Assembly: GCF_016595675.1 (NCBI RefSeq)
Contig: NZ_JAENJH010000008.1
Coordinates: forward strand, 1-64,000
Direction: 5' to 3'
Source: Prauserella cavernicola
Lineage (GTDB): Bacteria; Actinomycetota; Actinomycetes; Mycobacteriales; Pseudonocardiaceae
DNA length: 64,000 bases
The notes below the pieces were generated by a model that worked only from the letters and a program-made list of their open reading frames with translations, was not told the DNA's origin and did not search any database. Of this stretch, positions 1 to 7,666 are shown piece after piece (positions within the stretch are counted from its first letter, which is position 1; each line of letters opens with the position of its first letter). A program made the position numbers and the translations under genes.

Positions 1-13
1 GCTCAACATCGAT

Positions 14-133
14 CACTGCCGTGGAAGTCATGCCACAATCACAGCGCCACCAGCCCACAACTGCCAGTGCAACCACGTCATCAATCCCCCATGACATTCC
101 TTGGGGTGAACATATGACGCAGTGTCATATGGC
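14..133. promoter_or_regulatory. Conserved upstream element, copy A
   Basis: This stretch aligns without gaps to 62111-62230 at about 84 of 120 positions by hand count. Conserved blocks include GAAGTCATG, CTGCCAGTGC, ACCACGTCA, TGACATT and GGGGTGAACAT. It ends in ATGAC-N5-GTCAT (116-130). In the other copy this is GTGAC-N5-GTCAC, so the outer pair changed on both sides and symmetry was kept. Copy B lies upstream of a minus-strand S15 peptidase gene, so copy A is probably the promoter/operator region of a minus-strand gene beyond the left edge. The bound regulator is unknown. Confidence 0.6.
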
Positions 134-697
134 GATACGAGCTGCCGGGCGAATTCGCGAACCAGGCCGCTACGGCACGCCTCGCCGAGAGCGGCAGGCT
201 CCCGCGGGCGGTCCGGCATGGTGCCAGGTAACCGGGTCATTACGACACCGGTGGCAACTCCACCCCCGGGACGGGCGTCACTATTGTAGGGAGCGCACCG
301 ACAGGTCTCGACCATGCCGCGACGGCGCGGTCGAGACTAGCCTTCGTTGCCAGCAGCGGTATCGGCGAGACGGATTTCGCGAGGAGTGGACGTGATGGCG
401 ACGAACGCCCGCCAGGCCTCCGAGCTGGGCGGATTCCCGGTGCATACGCTCACGGAACCCCGCCGGAGTCCAGAATATCCACCATGACGGCGCATGGGGT
501 GTTCGCAGGACGCAGTGCCACTGGTGCCACCGCGAAGCCGGGACCACACTAGTCGCAGACTCGCTGATCAACTTCGGAGAGTAACTATGAGCGCCTCGAT
601 ACTGCTCCATCCTAGTGATGACTGGCCGGTCCGGCCAGGCACAGCAGGTCACGCCGGGTTGCCGGTAGCGCCGAGATATCGGGCAGCAGACGGGAAA
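134..697. other. Intergenic region without a convincing gene
   Basis: No reading frame here combines a ribosome binding site with recognisable protein sequence. A two-part hairpin lies at 305-337: a nine-base outer stem GTCTCGACC/GGTCGAGAC, with GCCG/CGGC inside. It has no T-run and could be a weak terminator or an RNA structure. A short frame starts with ATG at 587 behind GGAGAG but runs into the following gene and resembles nothing known. The rest appears to be leader and promoter sequence for the Hsp70-like gene at 712. Confidence 0.4.
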
Positions 698-711
698 AAG
701 GAGGTTTCGTC

Positions 712-2571
712 GTGCACTACGCGGTGGGCATAGATCTCGGCACCACGTTCACCTCCGCCGCGATCGGGGACCAGTCGGGTTCGCGGATGGCGCCACTGTC
801 CGAGGGGTTCGTCATCCCGTCGCTGGCCTACCACGCGCCCGACGGCAGCCTGCTCACCGGAGCCGCGGCCCAGCAGGCCGCCACCGACCCGGCGCGGCTC
901 GGACGCGGGTTCAAGCGACGGCTCGGTGACCCCACCCCACTGCTGCTCGGCGGCGCGGCGTACTCACCGACCGCGCTGATGGCCGCGCAGCTGCGTGGCG
1001 TGCTCGACCAGATCATCGGCGCGATGGGCGGCGCGCCCGCTTCGATCGCGCTGACCTGCCCCGCCATCTGGGGTCCCTACCGGCGAGAGCAGTTCGCCGA
1101 CGTAACCAGGCTCGCGGGCCTCGACGACGCCCACGTGATCACCGAGCCGGAGGCGGCGGCCACGCACTACAGCCGCGAACGCACGCTCGGCGAGGGCGAG
1201 GTCGTCGCCGTCTACGACCTCGGCGGCGGCACGCTCGACACCACGGTGCTGCGCATGCGCTCCGACGGCATGGAGATCCTCGGCACGCCCGAGGGCATCG
1301 AGCACCTGGGCGGCATGGACTTCGACGACGCCCTGCTCTCCCACCTCGACGCACGGCTCGAGGGCGCGATCAGCAGGCTCGACCCTGCCGACCCCACGGC
1401 GGCCGAGGCGCTGGCCCAGATCCGCTCGCTGTGCGTGAGCACCAAGATCTCGTTGTCAACCGAGCCCGACGTCACGATCACCGTGCCGCTGCCGTCGGGA
1501 CCGCGCGAGCTGACGATCACCCGGCGCGAGTTCAACGCCGTGATCAGGCCGTCCGTGGAGCTCACGGTCGGCGCGCTGCGCCGCACGGTCTCGTCCGCGG
1601 GACTGCACCCCGACGACCTCTCCGCGGTCCTGCTCGCGGGCGGGTCCTCGCGGATCCCGCTGGTGAACCAGCTCGTGTTCGAGGAGTTCGACAAGCCGGT
1701 GCGGGTCACCCAGCACCCGAAGTTCACCGTGGCACTCGGCGCGGCCACCGCCGCCACCCGCGCCGCCTCCGGCGCCCCGGCCGCCGGGCAGGCGCCCGAG
1801 GCCGCGAGCGGCACCGACGGCGCGGAACCGATCACACCCGCTCCCACCAGGAAGGTGTCGCGCCGAGGACGGTGGGGAGCCCTGCTGGCCGGCGGGGCCG
1901 TCACCGCGGCGGCGGTGCTGGTGACCACGCTGATCGTGGACGACTCCGACGTGGTTCCCGCGGGCGCTCCGGCGGGCACGGCGCTGCAGAACGACGGCGG
2001 CCAGGCCAGCGGACGACCCAACCCGGACACCCCGCTGACGCTGTTCGACAACGAGCTCGCCGAGCAGTACCACGCCTTCATCGGCTCCAACGAGAACTGG
2101 GGCGGCAGCGAGGTCGTCGGCAAGGCCGTGAGCCACGAGGCGATCGAGGCCAACATCGAGGACGGGCTGCGGGTGATGTGGCGGGGCGAGTCCCCAGGTC
2201 AGGTCTACCTCCAGTCGGTCAACGAGTACCCGGACCTGTCCGGCTACACCGAGCGCAACGGCGCACTGGTGTTCGACGTGCAGGTCAACGAGGCCGCGAC
2301 CGGCCCGTCGACCGTCGGCGCGCACTGCCGCTACCCGTGCGGCGGCACGCTGGACACCACCAACCTGTTCGGCCAGCTGCCGGTCGGCGAGCAGCGGACG
2401 GTCAAGATCCCACTGCGCTGTTTCGTCGAGAAGGGTCTGGACCCGACCCAGGTGGACACTCCTTTCGTCGTGTATTCCGAGGGTCCGTTCGACGCCACCT
2501 TCCGCAACATCCGCTGGGAAGCCGACGTCGCGGAGGACTCCGACGCGACCCCGTGCGCCGCCGTGCCCTGA
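712..2571 (+). CDS. Membrane-anchored Hsp70-like ATPase with C-terminal ExoP-type domain
   Basis: The GTG start follows a strong AAGGAGG at 698-704. The first ~360 of 619 residues form an actin/Hsp70 nucleotide-binding domain with the phosphate-1 motif GIDLGTTF (residues 6-13), phosphate-2 motif DLGGGTLD (near 168) and adenosine motif LAGGSSRIP. No DnaK-type substrate-binding domain follows. After a Pro/Ala-rich linker comes a basic stretch and one transmembrane segment (about 387-410). The last ~170 residues resemble the galactose-binding-like C-terminal domain of ExoP-type GH3 beta-glucosidases (pattern CGGTLD...VPL.CF...G.D), with four cysteines in the 530-590 region. The likely topology is ATPase inside, putative carbohydrate-binding domain outside. 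It lies outside the ESX operon, so a link to secretion is only positional. Confidence 0.85.
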   Translation: MHYAVGIDLGTTFTSAAIGDQSGSRMAPLSEGFVIPSLAYHAPDGSLLTGAAAQQAATDPARLGRGFKRRLGDPTPLLLGGAAYSPTALMAAQLRGVLDQIIGAMGGAPASIALTCPAIWGPYRREQFADVTRLAGLDDAHVITEPEAAATHYSRERTLGEGEVVAVYDLGGGTLDTTVLRMRSDGMEILGTPEGIEHLGGMDFDDALLSHLDARLEGAISRLDPADPTAAEALAQIRSLCVSTKISLSTEPDVTITVPLPSGPRELTITRREFNAVIRPSVELTVGALRRTVSSAGLHPDDLSAVLLAGGSSRIPLVNQLVFEEFDKPVRVTQHPKFTVALGAATAATRAASGAPAAGQAPEAASGTDGAEPITPAPTRKVSRRGRWGALLAGGAVTAAAVLVTTLIVDDSDVVPAGAPAGTALQNDGGQASGRPNPDTPLTLFDNELAEQYHAFIGSNENWGGSEVVGKAVSHEAIEANIEDGLRVMWRGESPGQVYLQSVNEYPDLSGYTERNGALVFDVQVNEAATGPSTVGAHCRYPCGGTLDTTNLFGQLPVGEQRTVKIPLRCFVEKGLDPTQVDTPFVVYSEGPFDATFRNIRWEADVAEDSDATPCAAVP

Positions 2572-2591
2572 TCCAGCGGGTGCGATCCGCG

Positions 2592-2632
2592 ACCGGAGTG
2601 TGACGTCCAGAGTGGAGTCGTCACACACCGGT
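2592..2632 (+). terminator. Hairpin downstream of the Hsp70-like gene
   Basis: Arms ACCGGAGTGTGACG (2592-2605) and CGTCACACACCGGT (2619-2632) pair with one mismatch around a 13-base loop, 20 bases after the stop codon. There is no clear T-run, as is common in GC-rich actinobacteria. The core GTGTGACG/CGTCACAC could alternatively be an operator. Confidence 0.55.
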
Positions 2633-2844
2633 CCGGTCCGGAGAATCTCGGTATCGCCACGAAAAAATCCTCCGGCAGGCTCCACAATGCACCGAGAGAA
2701 ACGCGCACCGACGACGATTCTGTGCCCTGAGGACAGGATTCGTACCTGTTCGCACTCGGCGGGCGCCAATTCGCGACGATGATCGATACCGTGCGAATGC
2801 GGGCAATGAGCCCGGCACTTCACCGAGAATTCGAGGTAGAACTG

Positions 2845-3108
2845 ATGATGCGCAAACTCGTGACCACCGTCGGCCTCACGCTGGCCGCTTTCGGCTTCGC
2901 CACCGCCGCGCCCGCGCTAGCCGCGACCGCCGAGACCGGCACCCAGCAGGTCGAGACCCAGGCCTCCTGGGTTTACGTCAAGTGGTTCGAGGGAAACAAC
3001 AAGTACGTCCACACCATCTGTGAGGTACAGGCCCGCCAGGACTACCCCGGCCGCCCCGTCGACTGCCGGGGCGTGGGCAGCACCACGCAGATGTGGGTCA
3101 AGTTCTGA
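2845..3108 (+). CDS. Small secreted protein of unknown function
   Basis: The chosen start is the first of two consecutive ATG codons, behind a GAGGT at 2833-2837. The 87-residue product begins with a classical signal peptide: MRK, a hydrophobic core and an APALA-type cleavage site near residue 27. That leaves about 60 mature residues with two cysteines (ICEV and VDCRG), which could form one disulfide. The mature part is aromatic and basic and ends in MWVKF. I do not recognise the family. The 273 bases before it hold the Hsp70 terminator and a small inverted repeat ACAGG/CCTGT (2733-2749). It is followed by an ECF sigma factor gene, without evidence of co-transcription. Confidence 0.7.
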   Translation: MMRKLVTTVGLTLAAFGFATAAPALAATAETGTQQVETQASWVYVKWFEGNNKYVHTICEVQARQDYPGRPVDCRGVGSTTQMWVKF

Positions 3109-3127
3109 CCCACGACCACCGCGCTCG

Positions 3128-3143
3128 CCCCTCGCCGGAGGGG
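3128..3143 (+). terminator. Short hairpin after the small secreted protein gene
   Basis: CCCCTC and GAGGGG pair around a GCCG loop, 20 bases after the stop codon. The stem is only six GC-rich pairs, so termination would be weak. Confidence 0.4.
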
Positions 3144-3148
3144 TCAAT

Positions 3149-3205
3149 GGGGTTATCCCTACGCGTGGACGCGGGTTAACTCCCCCGCGTGGAGGGATAG
3201 TCCCA
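3149..3205. promoter_or_regulatory. Paired palindromes upstream of the ECF sigma gene
   Basis: GGGGTTATCCCT (3149-3160) and GGGATAGTCCC (near 3194-3204) are two near-palindromes. Their TATCCCT (3154-3160) and AGGGATA (3193-3199) cores also form a larger inverted repeat. A similar perfect palindrome, GGGGATATCCCC, lies at 43956-43967 upstream of the response-regulator genes beside eccC/mycP. A common regulator is possible but not shown. Confidence 0.4.
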
Positions 3206-3273
3206 GCGACTTCGACCCGTTCCGGCGAGAAGCTTTGTCCACAAGGGCAACGCGATACGGGCGAGGTCAGAAA

Positions 3274-3771
3274 ATGGTCACCATCGAGGACATCGTGCGC
3301 GTACATGGCGCCGCTCTGCACTCCTACGCCACCCGGCTCACCGGTGGCGATCGGCACGCCGCCGAAGATGTCGTCCAGGAAACCTGGGTACGCGCGTGGC
3401 GCAGGCTCGACCGGCTCACCGAGGATCGCGGCTCCGTTCGCGGGTGGCTGATGCGGGTCGCGCACAACATCGCCATCGATCAGCACCGCGTCCGCCGCGC
3501 TCGGCCCTCCGAGGTCGAACTGCCGGAGCAGGGGTTCGAGTACACGATCATCCAGCAGCCCGCCGACGAAGTGGAGACCCGCATGGTCGTCGGGGAGATC
3601 CTCGACGGCCTGCCGCCGGTGCACCGGGACACGCTCGTCGAGGTGTACTACGCCGACCGCACCGCGACGTCCGCGGCCAAAGTGCTCGGAATCCCCGCGG
3701 GAACTGTGAAGAGCAGGCTGCACAACGCGTTGCGGACACTGCGCTCCACGGTTCAGCTCGAAGCGGCCTGA
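3274..3771 (+). CDS. ECF-type RNA polymerase sigma factor
   Basis: The 165-residue product is a group 4 sigma factor. Region 2 carries the core-binding and -10 recognition helices (AEDVVQETWVRAWRRL, then GWLMRVAHNIAIDQHR). A short linker leads to region 4, a helix-turn-helix (ATSAAKVLGIPAGTVKSRLHNALRTL) for -35 recognition. The ATG at 3274 has a GAGGT seven bases upstream and fits family length better than the in-frame TTG at 3235. No anti-sigma gene with a zinc-finger motif is adjacent: the next gene is convergent. Control therefore probably depends on transcription or a distant partner. The paired palindromes just upstream are candidate control sites. Confidence 0.9.
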   Translation: MVTIEDIVRVHGAALHSYATRLTGGDRHAAEDVVQETWVRAWRRLDRLTEDRGSVRGWLMRVAHNIAIDQHRVRRARPSEVELPEQGFEYTIIQQPADEVETRMVVGEILDGLPPVHRDTLVEVYYADRTATSAAKVLGIPAGTVKSRLHNALRTLRSTVQLEAA

Positions 3772-3797
3772 GGTCGCGACCACTCTCCACGACTCTC

Positions 3798-3853
3798 GAA
3801 GACGTGCCGGCCCCGCCGCGCTACTCCGCGCGCGGCGGGGTCGGCACGTCTTC
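3798..3853. terminator. Bidirectional terminator between sigma and AAA+ genes
   Basis: A 24-base arm at 3798-3821 pairs with 3830-3853 with one G-T wobble, around an eight-base loop. The right arm encodes the last residues of the minus-strand AAA+ gene, whose stop codon (3821-3823) sits at the loop edge. Convergent placement suggests it serves both genes. Confidence 0.75.
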
Positions 3854-6829
3854 GGGCAGCAACACGCACAGGTCGTCCATCGTCGGGTCGGTCAGCGACC
3901 GCGTGCGACGCGCGTGGTGGGCGACGGTCGAGTCCAGCACCTGCCTGGCATAGCGGCCGTTGCCGAACGAGTCGCCGCGGTGCATGTTCGCGAAGTGGGT
4001 GCGCAGAGCCGCCACCGTCGGACCCGTGCACTCGTAGCCCGACTCCGTGGCATGCTGGTTGACGATGGTGACGAGCTCGTCCGCGGTGTAGTCGGCGAAG
4101 CGGACCCGGTGGCTGAACCGGGATGACAGACCGGGGTTGGCGGCGAGGAAGCCCGCCATCTCCCGCTCGTAGCCCGCCGCGATCACCACCACCTCGTCGC
4201 GGTGGTCCTCCATCAGCTTCACGAGCGTGTCGATCGCCTCGCGGCCGAAGTCGTGGCCCGCGCCCCTGCTCGACGACAGCGTGTACGCCTCGTCGATGAA
4301 CAGCACCCCTCCCCTGGCACGGTCGAACGCCTCCGTGGTGCGGCGCGCCGTGTGCCCGACGTACTCGCCCACCAGATCGGCCCTGGCGACCTCCGTGACC
4401 TGTCCCTGCGCGATCACGCCCAGCGCCGCGAGCAGAGAGCCGTAGAGCCGCGCGACGGTGGTCTTACCGGTACCGGGCGGACCCGCGAAGATCAGGTGCC
4501 TGCTCACCGACGGCGCTGGCAGGCCGGCCGCCTGCCGCCGTCGTGCCGACGCGAGCAGGTCGACCATGTCGGACACCTCGGCTTTCACCTCGTCCAGCCC
4601 GACGAGCGCGCGCAGTTTGCCGAGCAGCTGCTCGATGCGCTCCTCGTCGGCCCGGCCAGCGCCCGCGCCGACGGACGAGCCGGGCAGCGGCCCGAGGTCG
4701 GCGGGAAGGAGTCTGGTGAGCGCGACGTGCCCGGCGTCGGGGTCGTCGGCCAGCCGGTACGCCTGCCTGCCCAGCATCTCCTCGAACACCTTGCGCGCGG
4801 TGCGGCCGTTGCCGAACGCCGAGTCGCGCGGCAGATCGGTGAAGTAGGTGTGCAGCGCCGCGCGGGTCTCGAACTCCAGGCGGTAGTCGTGGCTGCCGCA
4901 CAGGCCCTCGACGATGGTGACGAGCTCGGCCGAGGAGTAGTCGGCGAACTCGATTGTGCGCGAGAACCGCGACGACAGCCCGGGGTTCGCCGCGAGGAAC
5001 GAGCGCATGTCGTTGGTGTAGCCGGCGACGATCACCACCACCTCGTCGCGGTGGTCCTCCATCAGCTTCACGAGCGTGTCGATCGCCTCGCGGCCGAAGT
5101 CCGGTCCGCCGGAGGAGCCGTTGCCCGCCGACAGCGTGTAGGCCTCGTCGATGAACAGCACGCCGCCGATGGCCTTGTTGAACATCTCGGTGGTCTTGAT
5201 CGCCGTGCCGCCGACCACCGACGCGACCAGGTCTGGCCGGGCCACCTCGACGAGCTGGCCGGAGCGCAGCACGCCCAGCGCGGTGAGGATGCGGCCGTAG
5301 AGCCGCGCCACGGTGGTCTTACCGGTACCGGGCGCGCCGGTGAAGACCAGGTGCCGCGACAGCGGAGGCGACGGCAGCCCGGCCGCGGCCCGCCGTTCGG
5401 ACATCTGGTGCAGCCGGACGAGCGTCTCGACCTCACGCTTCACGCCGTCCAGCCCCACGAGCGCGGACAGCTCCTCGAGCAGCCCGTCCAGCTCGTCGCC
5501 GTCGGAGCGCGACGGCGGCTTCTCGTCCTCTGTGGACCCGCCGGGTTCCGGGAGTCCCGTACCGCCGGGCAGTCGGGTGTCGTTGCCGAGGTTGCGGTCG
5601 GCGCTGCAGCCCGCGACGTCCACGGGCTGGTCGGTGAGCACCGAGATCCCGTCGCCGAGGTTGTCGCGCACGACGGCGCCGTTGATCGAGCCCTCGGCGT
5701 GGTCGCGCCACAGGGCACCGGTCTGGCACTCGCGCACTTCGCCGCCCTCGATCACGAGCCGCGCCTGGTTCCGGGCGGTCAGCCCGGCCGAGGCGGCGCC
5801 GACGACCGAAGTGTCGCGCACGCTCACCGTGGCCTGCTGCTCGGCCACGATCCCGCCGCCGGAGCCGCCGGTGATCTGGCAGCCGGCCAGCCTGGCCGAG
5901 GCGTCGCCGCCCACGACGACGGCGTCGTGGCCCGCGCCGGTGACCACGCACTCGTTGAGGTCGGCCGTCGAGGAGTCCAGCACCTGCACGGCGTGCCCGC
6001 GCGCACCCTCCACGACGACCCGGTCCAGCTCGGCGTAGGCGTCCTGCACCACCACGATCGCCTGGGCGGTGGTGCCCGCGATCCGGCAGTCCCTCAGCAC
6101 CGGCCGCGACCCACCCGCCGACAGCAGCGCCACACCGTCCACGGTGGACACCTGGGTGTCGCTGACGGTCAGCTTGCTGCGTTCCTCGACCACGATCGCG
6201 GTGCCGGAGATGCTCTCGATCCGGCAGCCGCGCAGTTCGCCGAGCCCCTGGTCGGCGGCGAGCACCGCGCCCTTCGCCTCGGTCACCACGCAGTTGACCA
6301 TGGTCGGTGCGCCGCCGGAGCGGGCGACCACCGCCGTCGTGCCGACGGAGGTGAACGTGCAGCCGGTGAGCTCGGCCTTCGCGCCGTCGAACACCAGCAC
6401 CCCGGCGCCGCCAGGGTTGCGCACCGTGGTGCCGCCCAGCCGCAGCTGCGAACCCTTGCGCGCCACCACGGCGACCTCGGACTCGGCACCGACCACGCAC
6501 TCGTCGAGGTTCAGCATCCCGGACCGCACGTCGACGGCGACCTCACCGTCGGAGTGGGCGAACTCGATGCCCGACACCTCGGCGTGCTCGACGGTCGCCC
6601 GCAGCACGGCGTCACCCGACGACTCGACCCGCACGTCCCCGGCCTGACCGGACCCGGACAGCGTCACGTCGCGGTCGAGCACGATCGACTCCGGATACAC
6701 CCCTGGCCGCACGGAGATCACGTCCCCGTCGCGCGCCGCACTGATCGCGTCGCCGATGGTGCGGTAGCAGTCCGGCTCGGACGGTGACACCCCGAGCACG
6801 GAGCGAACGCCGGTCATCCTGCTCGCCAC
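3821..6829 (-). CDS. EccA/CbbX-like double AAA+ ATPase with N-terminal beta-helix
   Basis: The first ~420 of 1002 residues are repeated short units of the right-handed parallel beta-helix type (turns like VVREC.TGAVW, VTGAGHDAVVVGG), starting with the periplasmic-copper-like phrase TIGDAISAARDGDVISV. Two AAA+ modules of the CbbX/EccA class follow. Each has Walker A (GAPGTGKTTVA near 495, GPPGTGKTTVA near 780), Walker B (LFIDEAYTLS) and an NPGLSSRF arginine-finger motif. EccA ATPases act on ESX substrates in the cytosol. Family members usually have one AAA+ module behind TPR repeats, so the beta-helix and the duplication are unusual. GTG at 6829 has AGGAGGG upstream. An ATG at 6817 overlaps the previous stop codon and is the alternative start. 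It is the last gene of the long minus-strand run. Confidence 0.88.
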   Translation of the reverse strand: MASRMTGVRSVLGVSPSEPDCYRTIGDAISAARDGDVISVRPGVYPESIVLDRDVTLSGSGQAGDVRVESSGDAVLRATVEHAEVSGIEFAHSDGEVAVDVRSGMLNLDECVVGAESEVAVVARKGSQLRLGGTTVRNPGGAGVLVFDGAKAELTGCTFTSVGTTAVVARSGGAPTMVNCVVTEAKGAVLAADQGLGELRGCRIESISGTAIVVEERSKLTVSDTQVSTVDGVALLSAGGSRPVLRDCRIAGTTAQAIVVVQDAYAELDRVVVEGARGHAVQVLDSSTADLNECVVTGAGHDAVVVGGDASARLAGCQITGGSGGGIVAEQQATVSVRDTSVVGAASAGLTARNQARLVIEGGEVRECQTGALWRDHAEGSINGAVVRDNLGDGISVLTDQPVDVAGCSADRNLGNDTRLPGGTGLPEPGGSTEDEKPPSRSDGDELDGLLEELSALVGLDGVKREVETLVRLHQMSERRAAAGLPSPPLSRHLVFTGAPGTGKTTVARLYGRILTALGVLRSGQLVEVARPDLVASVVGGTAIKTTEMFNKAIGGVLFIDEAYTLSAGNGSSGGPDFGREAIDTLVKLMEDHRDEVVVIVAGYTNDMRSFLAANPGLSSRFSRTIEFADYSSAELVTIVEGLCGSHDYRLEFETRAALHTYFTDLPRDSAFGNGRTARKVFEEMLGRQAYRLADDPDAGHVALTRLLPADLGPLPGSSVGAGAGRADEERIEQLLGKLRALVGLDEVKAEVSDMVDLLASARRRQAAGLPAPSVSRHLIFAGPPGTGKTTVARLYGSLLAALGVIAQGQVTEVARADLVGEYVGHTARRTTEAFDRARGGVLFIDEAYTLSSSRGAGHDFGREAIDTLVKLMEDHRDEVVVIAAGYEREMAGFLAANPGLSSRFSHRVRFADYTADELVTIVNQHATESGYECTGPTVAALRTHFANMHRGDSFGNGRYARQVLDSTVAHHARRTRSLTDPTMDDLCVLLPEDVPTPPRAE

Positions 6830-7656
6830 GATGGGCCCTCCTGATCGATGGGGTTCAGCGCCGCGCGCACGCGATGCCGGGTGAGTGGGCTCAACCGGTC
6901 ACCCGGCTGGGTCTCCAGCGCGTGCCCGGCCAGTTCGGGATCCGGGGCGAACTGGTAGCGGTCGAGGTAGTAGCGGGTGGCTTCCGACCACACCCACGTG
7001 CCGTCGGAGCGCAGATCGGCGGGCACCGTGCCCGCGGAGCCGGAGACGATGTCGGTCATCCGGCTGTCCGCGCCGAGCACGACCTCTCCGCCAGCGAGGA
7101 AGTCCAGCAACCGCCTGCGGACCTTCGGATCGACCACCAGCTCGTGGTCGGAGGCGAACCACGGCCCGTCCTCACCGGCGCCGTCGAACGCGCGGGCCAC
7201 GTGCACGGGCGTGCCGGGCTCGGCCGACCAGAGCAGCGTCGAGGCGAGCAGGGCCTGCTCGTGGTAGCCGGGCAACGGGTGTCCCGGCTCGAACACCTCG
7301 ACCCTTGGAGTGTCCACACCGGACTTCAGCAGCGCCTGCTGTGCGGCGGCGGCGATGGCGGCGTGTCCGGTCTCGGCCTGCACGAGGTGCACGCGATCGG
7401 TGCCGTCGCGCATGGTCGCCCAGCAGGCGGTCGCGGTGTTCCTGATCGCGTGGACGAGTGCGCGGTCGGCGGCCTCGTGGCCACGTGGCTCGGGGATGAA
7501 CAGGTGCCTGCGCGGCGTGGCCGGTGACTCCGCGAGAGCGGTGAGCAGCTCGTCGAGCCTGCCGATGTCGCCGTCGGCGAGCGCCTCGCGCGCGACGAAC
7601 AGCCAGCCGTCCGGCGCCGTGCCCGCGAAGCCGAGCAACTTCTGGTGCTGGTCCAT
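6814..7656 (-). CDS. Hypothetical ESX-locus protein, 280 residues
   Basis: I do not recognise this family. The protein is soluble-looking, without signal peptide or membrane segment. It is mildly acidic, with a mixed alpha/beta pattern in the first 150 residues and a C-terminal part (GTWVWSEATRYYLDRY, about 225-240) typical of small actinobacterial domains of unknown function. The ATG follows GAGGAGG. It starts 10 bases after the 1335-residue gene and overlaps the AAA+ start, so it is translated within the operon. Its place after two large putative effectors makes an immunity, chaperone or adaptor role conceivable, but nothing in the sequence proves this. Confidence 0.7.
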   Translation of the reverse strand: MDQHQKLLGFAGTAPDGWLFVAREALADGDIGRLDELLTALAESPATPRRHLFIPEPRGHEAADRALVHAIRNTATACWATMRDGTDRVHLVQAETGHAAIAAAAQQALLKSGVDTPRVEVFEPGHPLPGYHEQALLASTLLWSAEPGTPVHVARAFDGAGEDGPWFASDHELVVDPKVRRRLLDFLAGGEVVLGADSRMTDIVSGSAGTVPADLRSDGTWVWSEATRYYLDRYQFAPDPELAGHALETQPGDRLSPLTRHRVRAALNPIDQEGPSWRAG

Positions 7657-7666
7657 GGTCGCCTCC

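Noticed and set aside
28-315. Minus-strand frame through the conserved left-edge element
   Set aside because: The gap-free similarity to 62111-62230 includes non-coding palindromes and lies in a promoter position. Codon positions show no protein-like conservation.
587-733. Short plus-strand frame with ATG at 587 behind GGAGAG
   Set aside because: It overlaps the well-supported start of the Hsp70-like gene, has no recognisable sequence, and the open stretch is what GC-rich DNA gives by chance.
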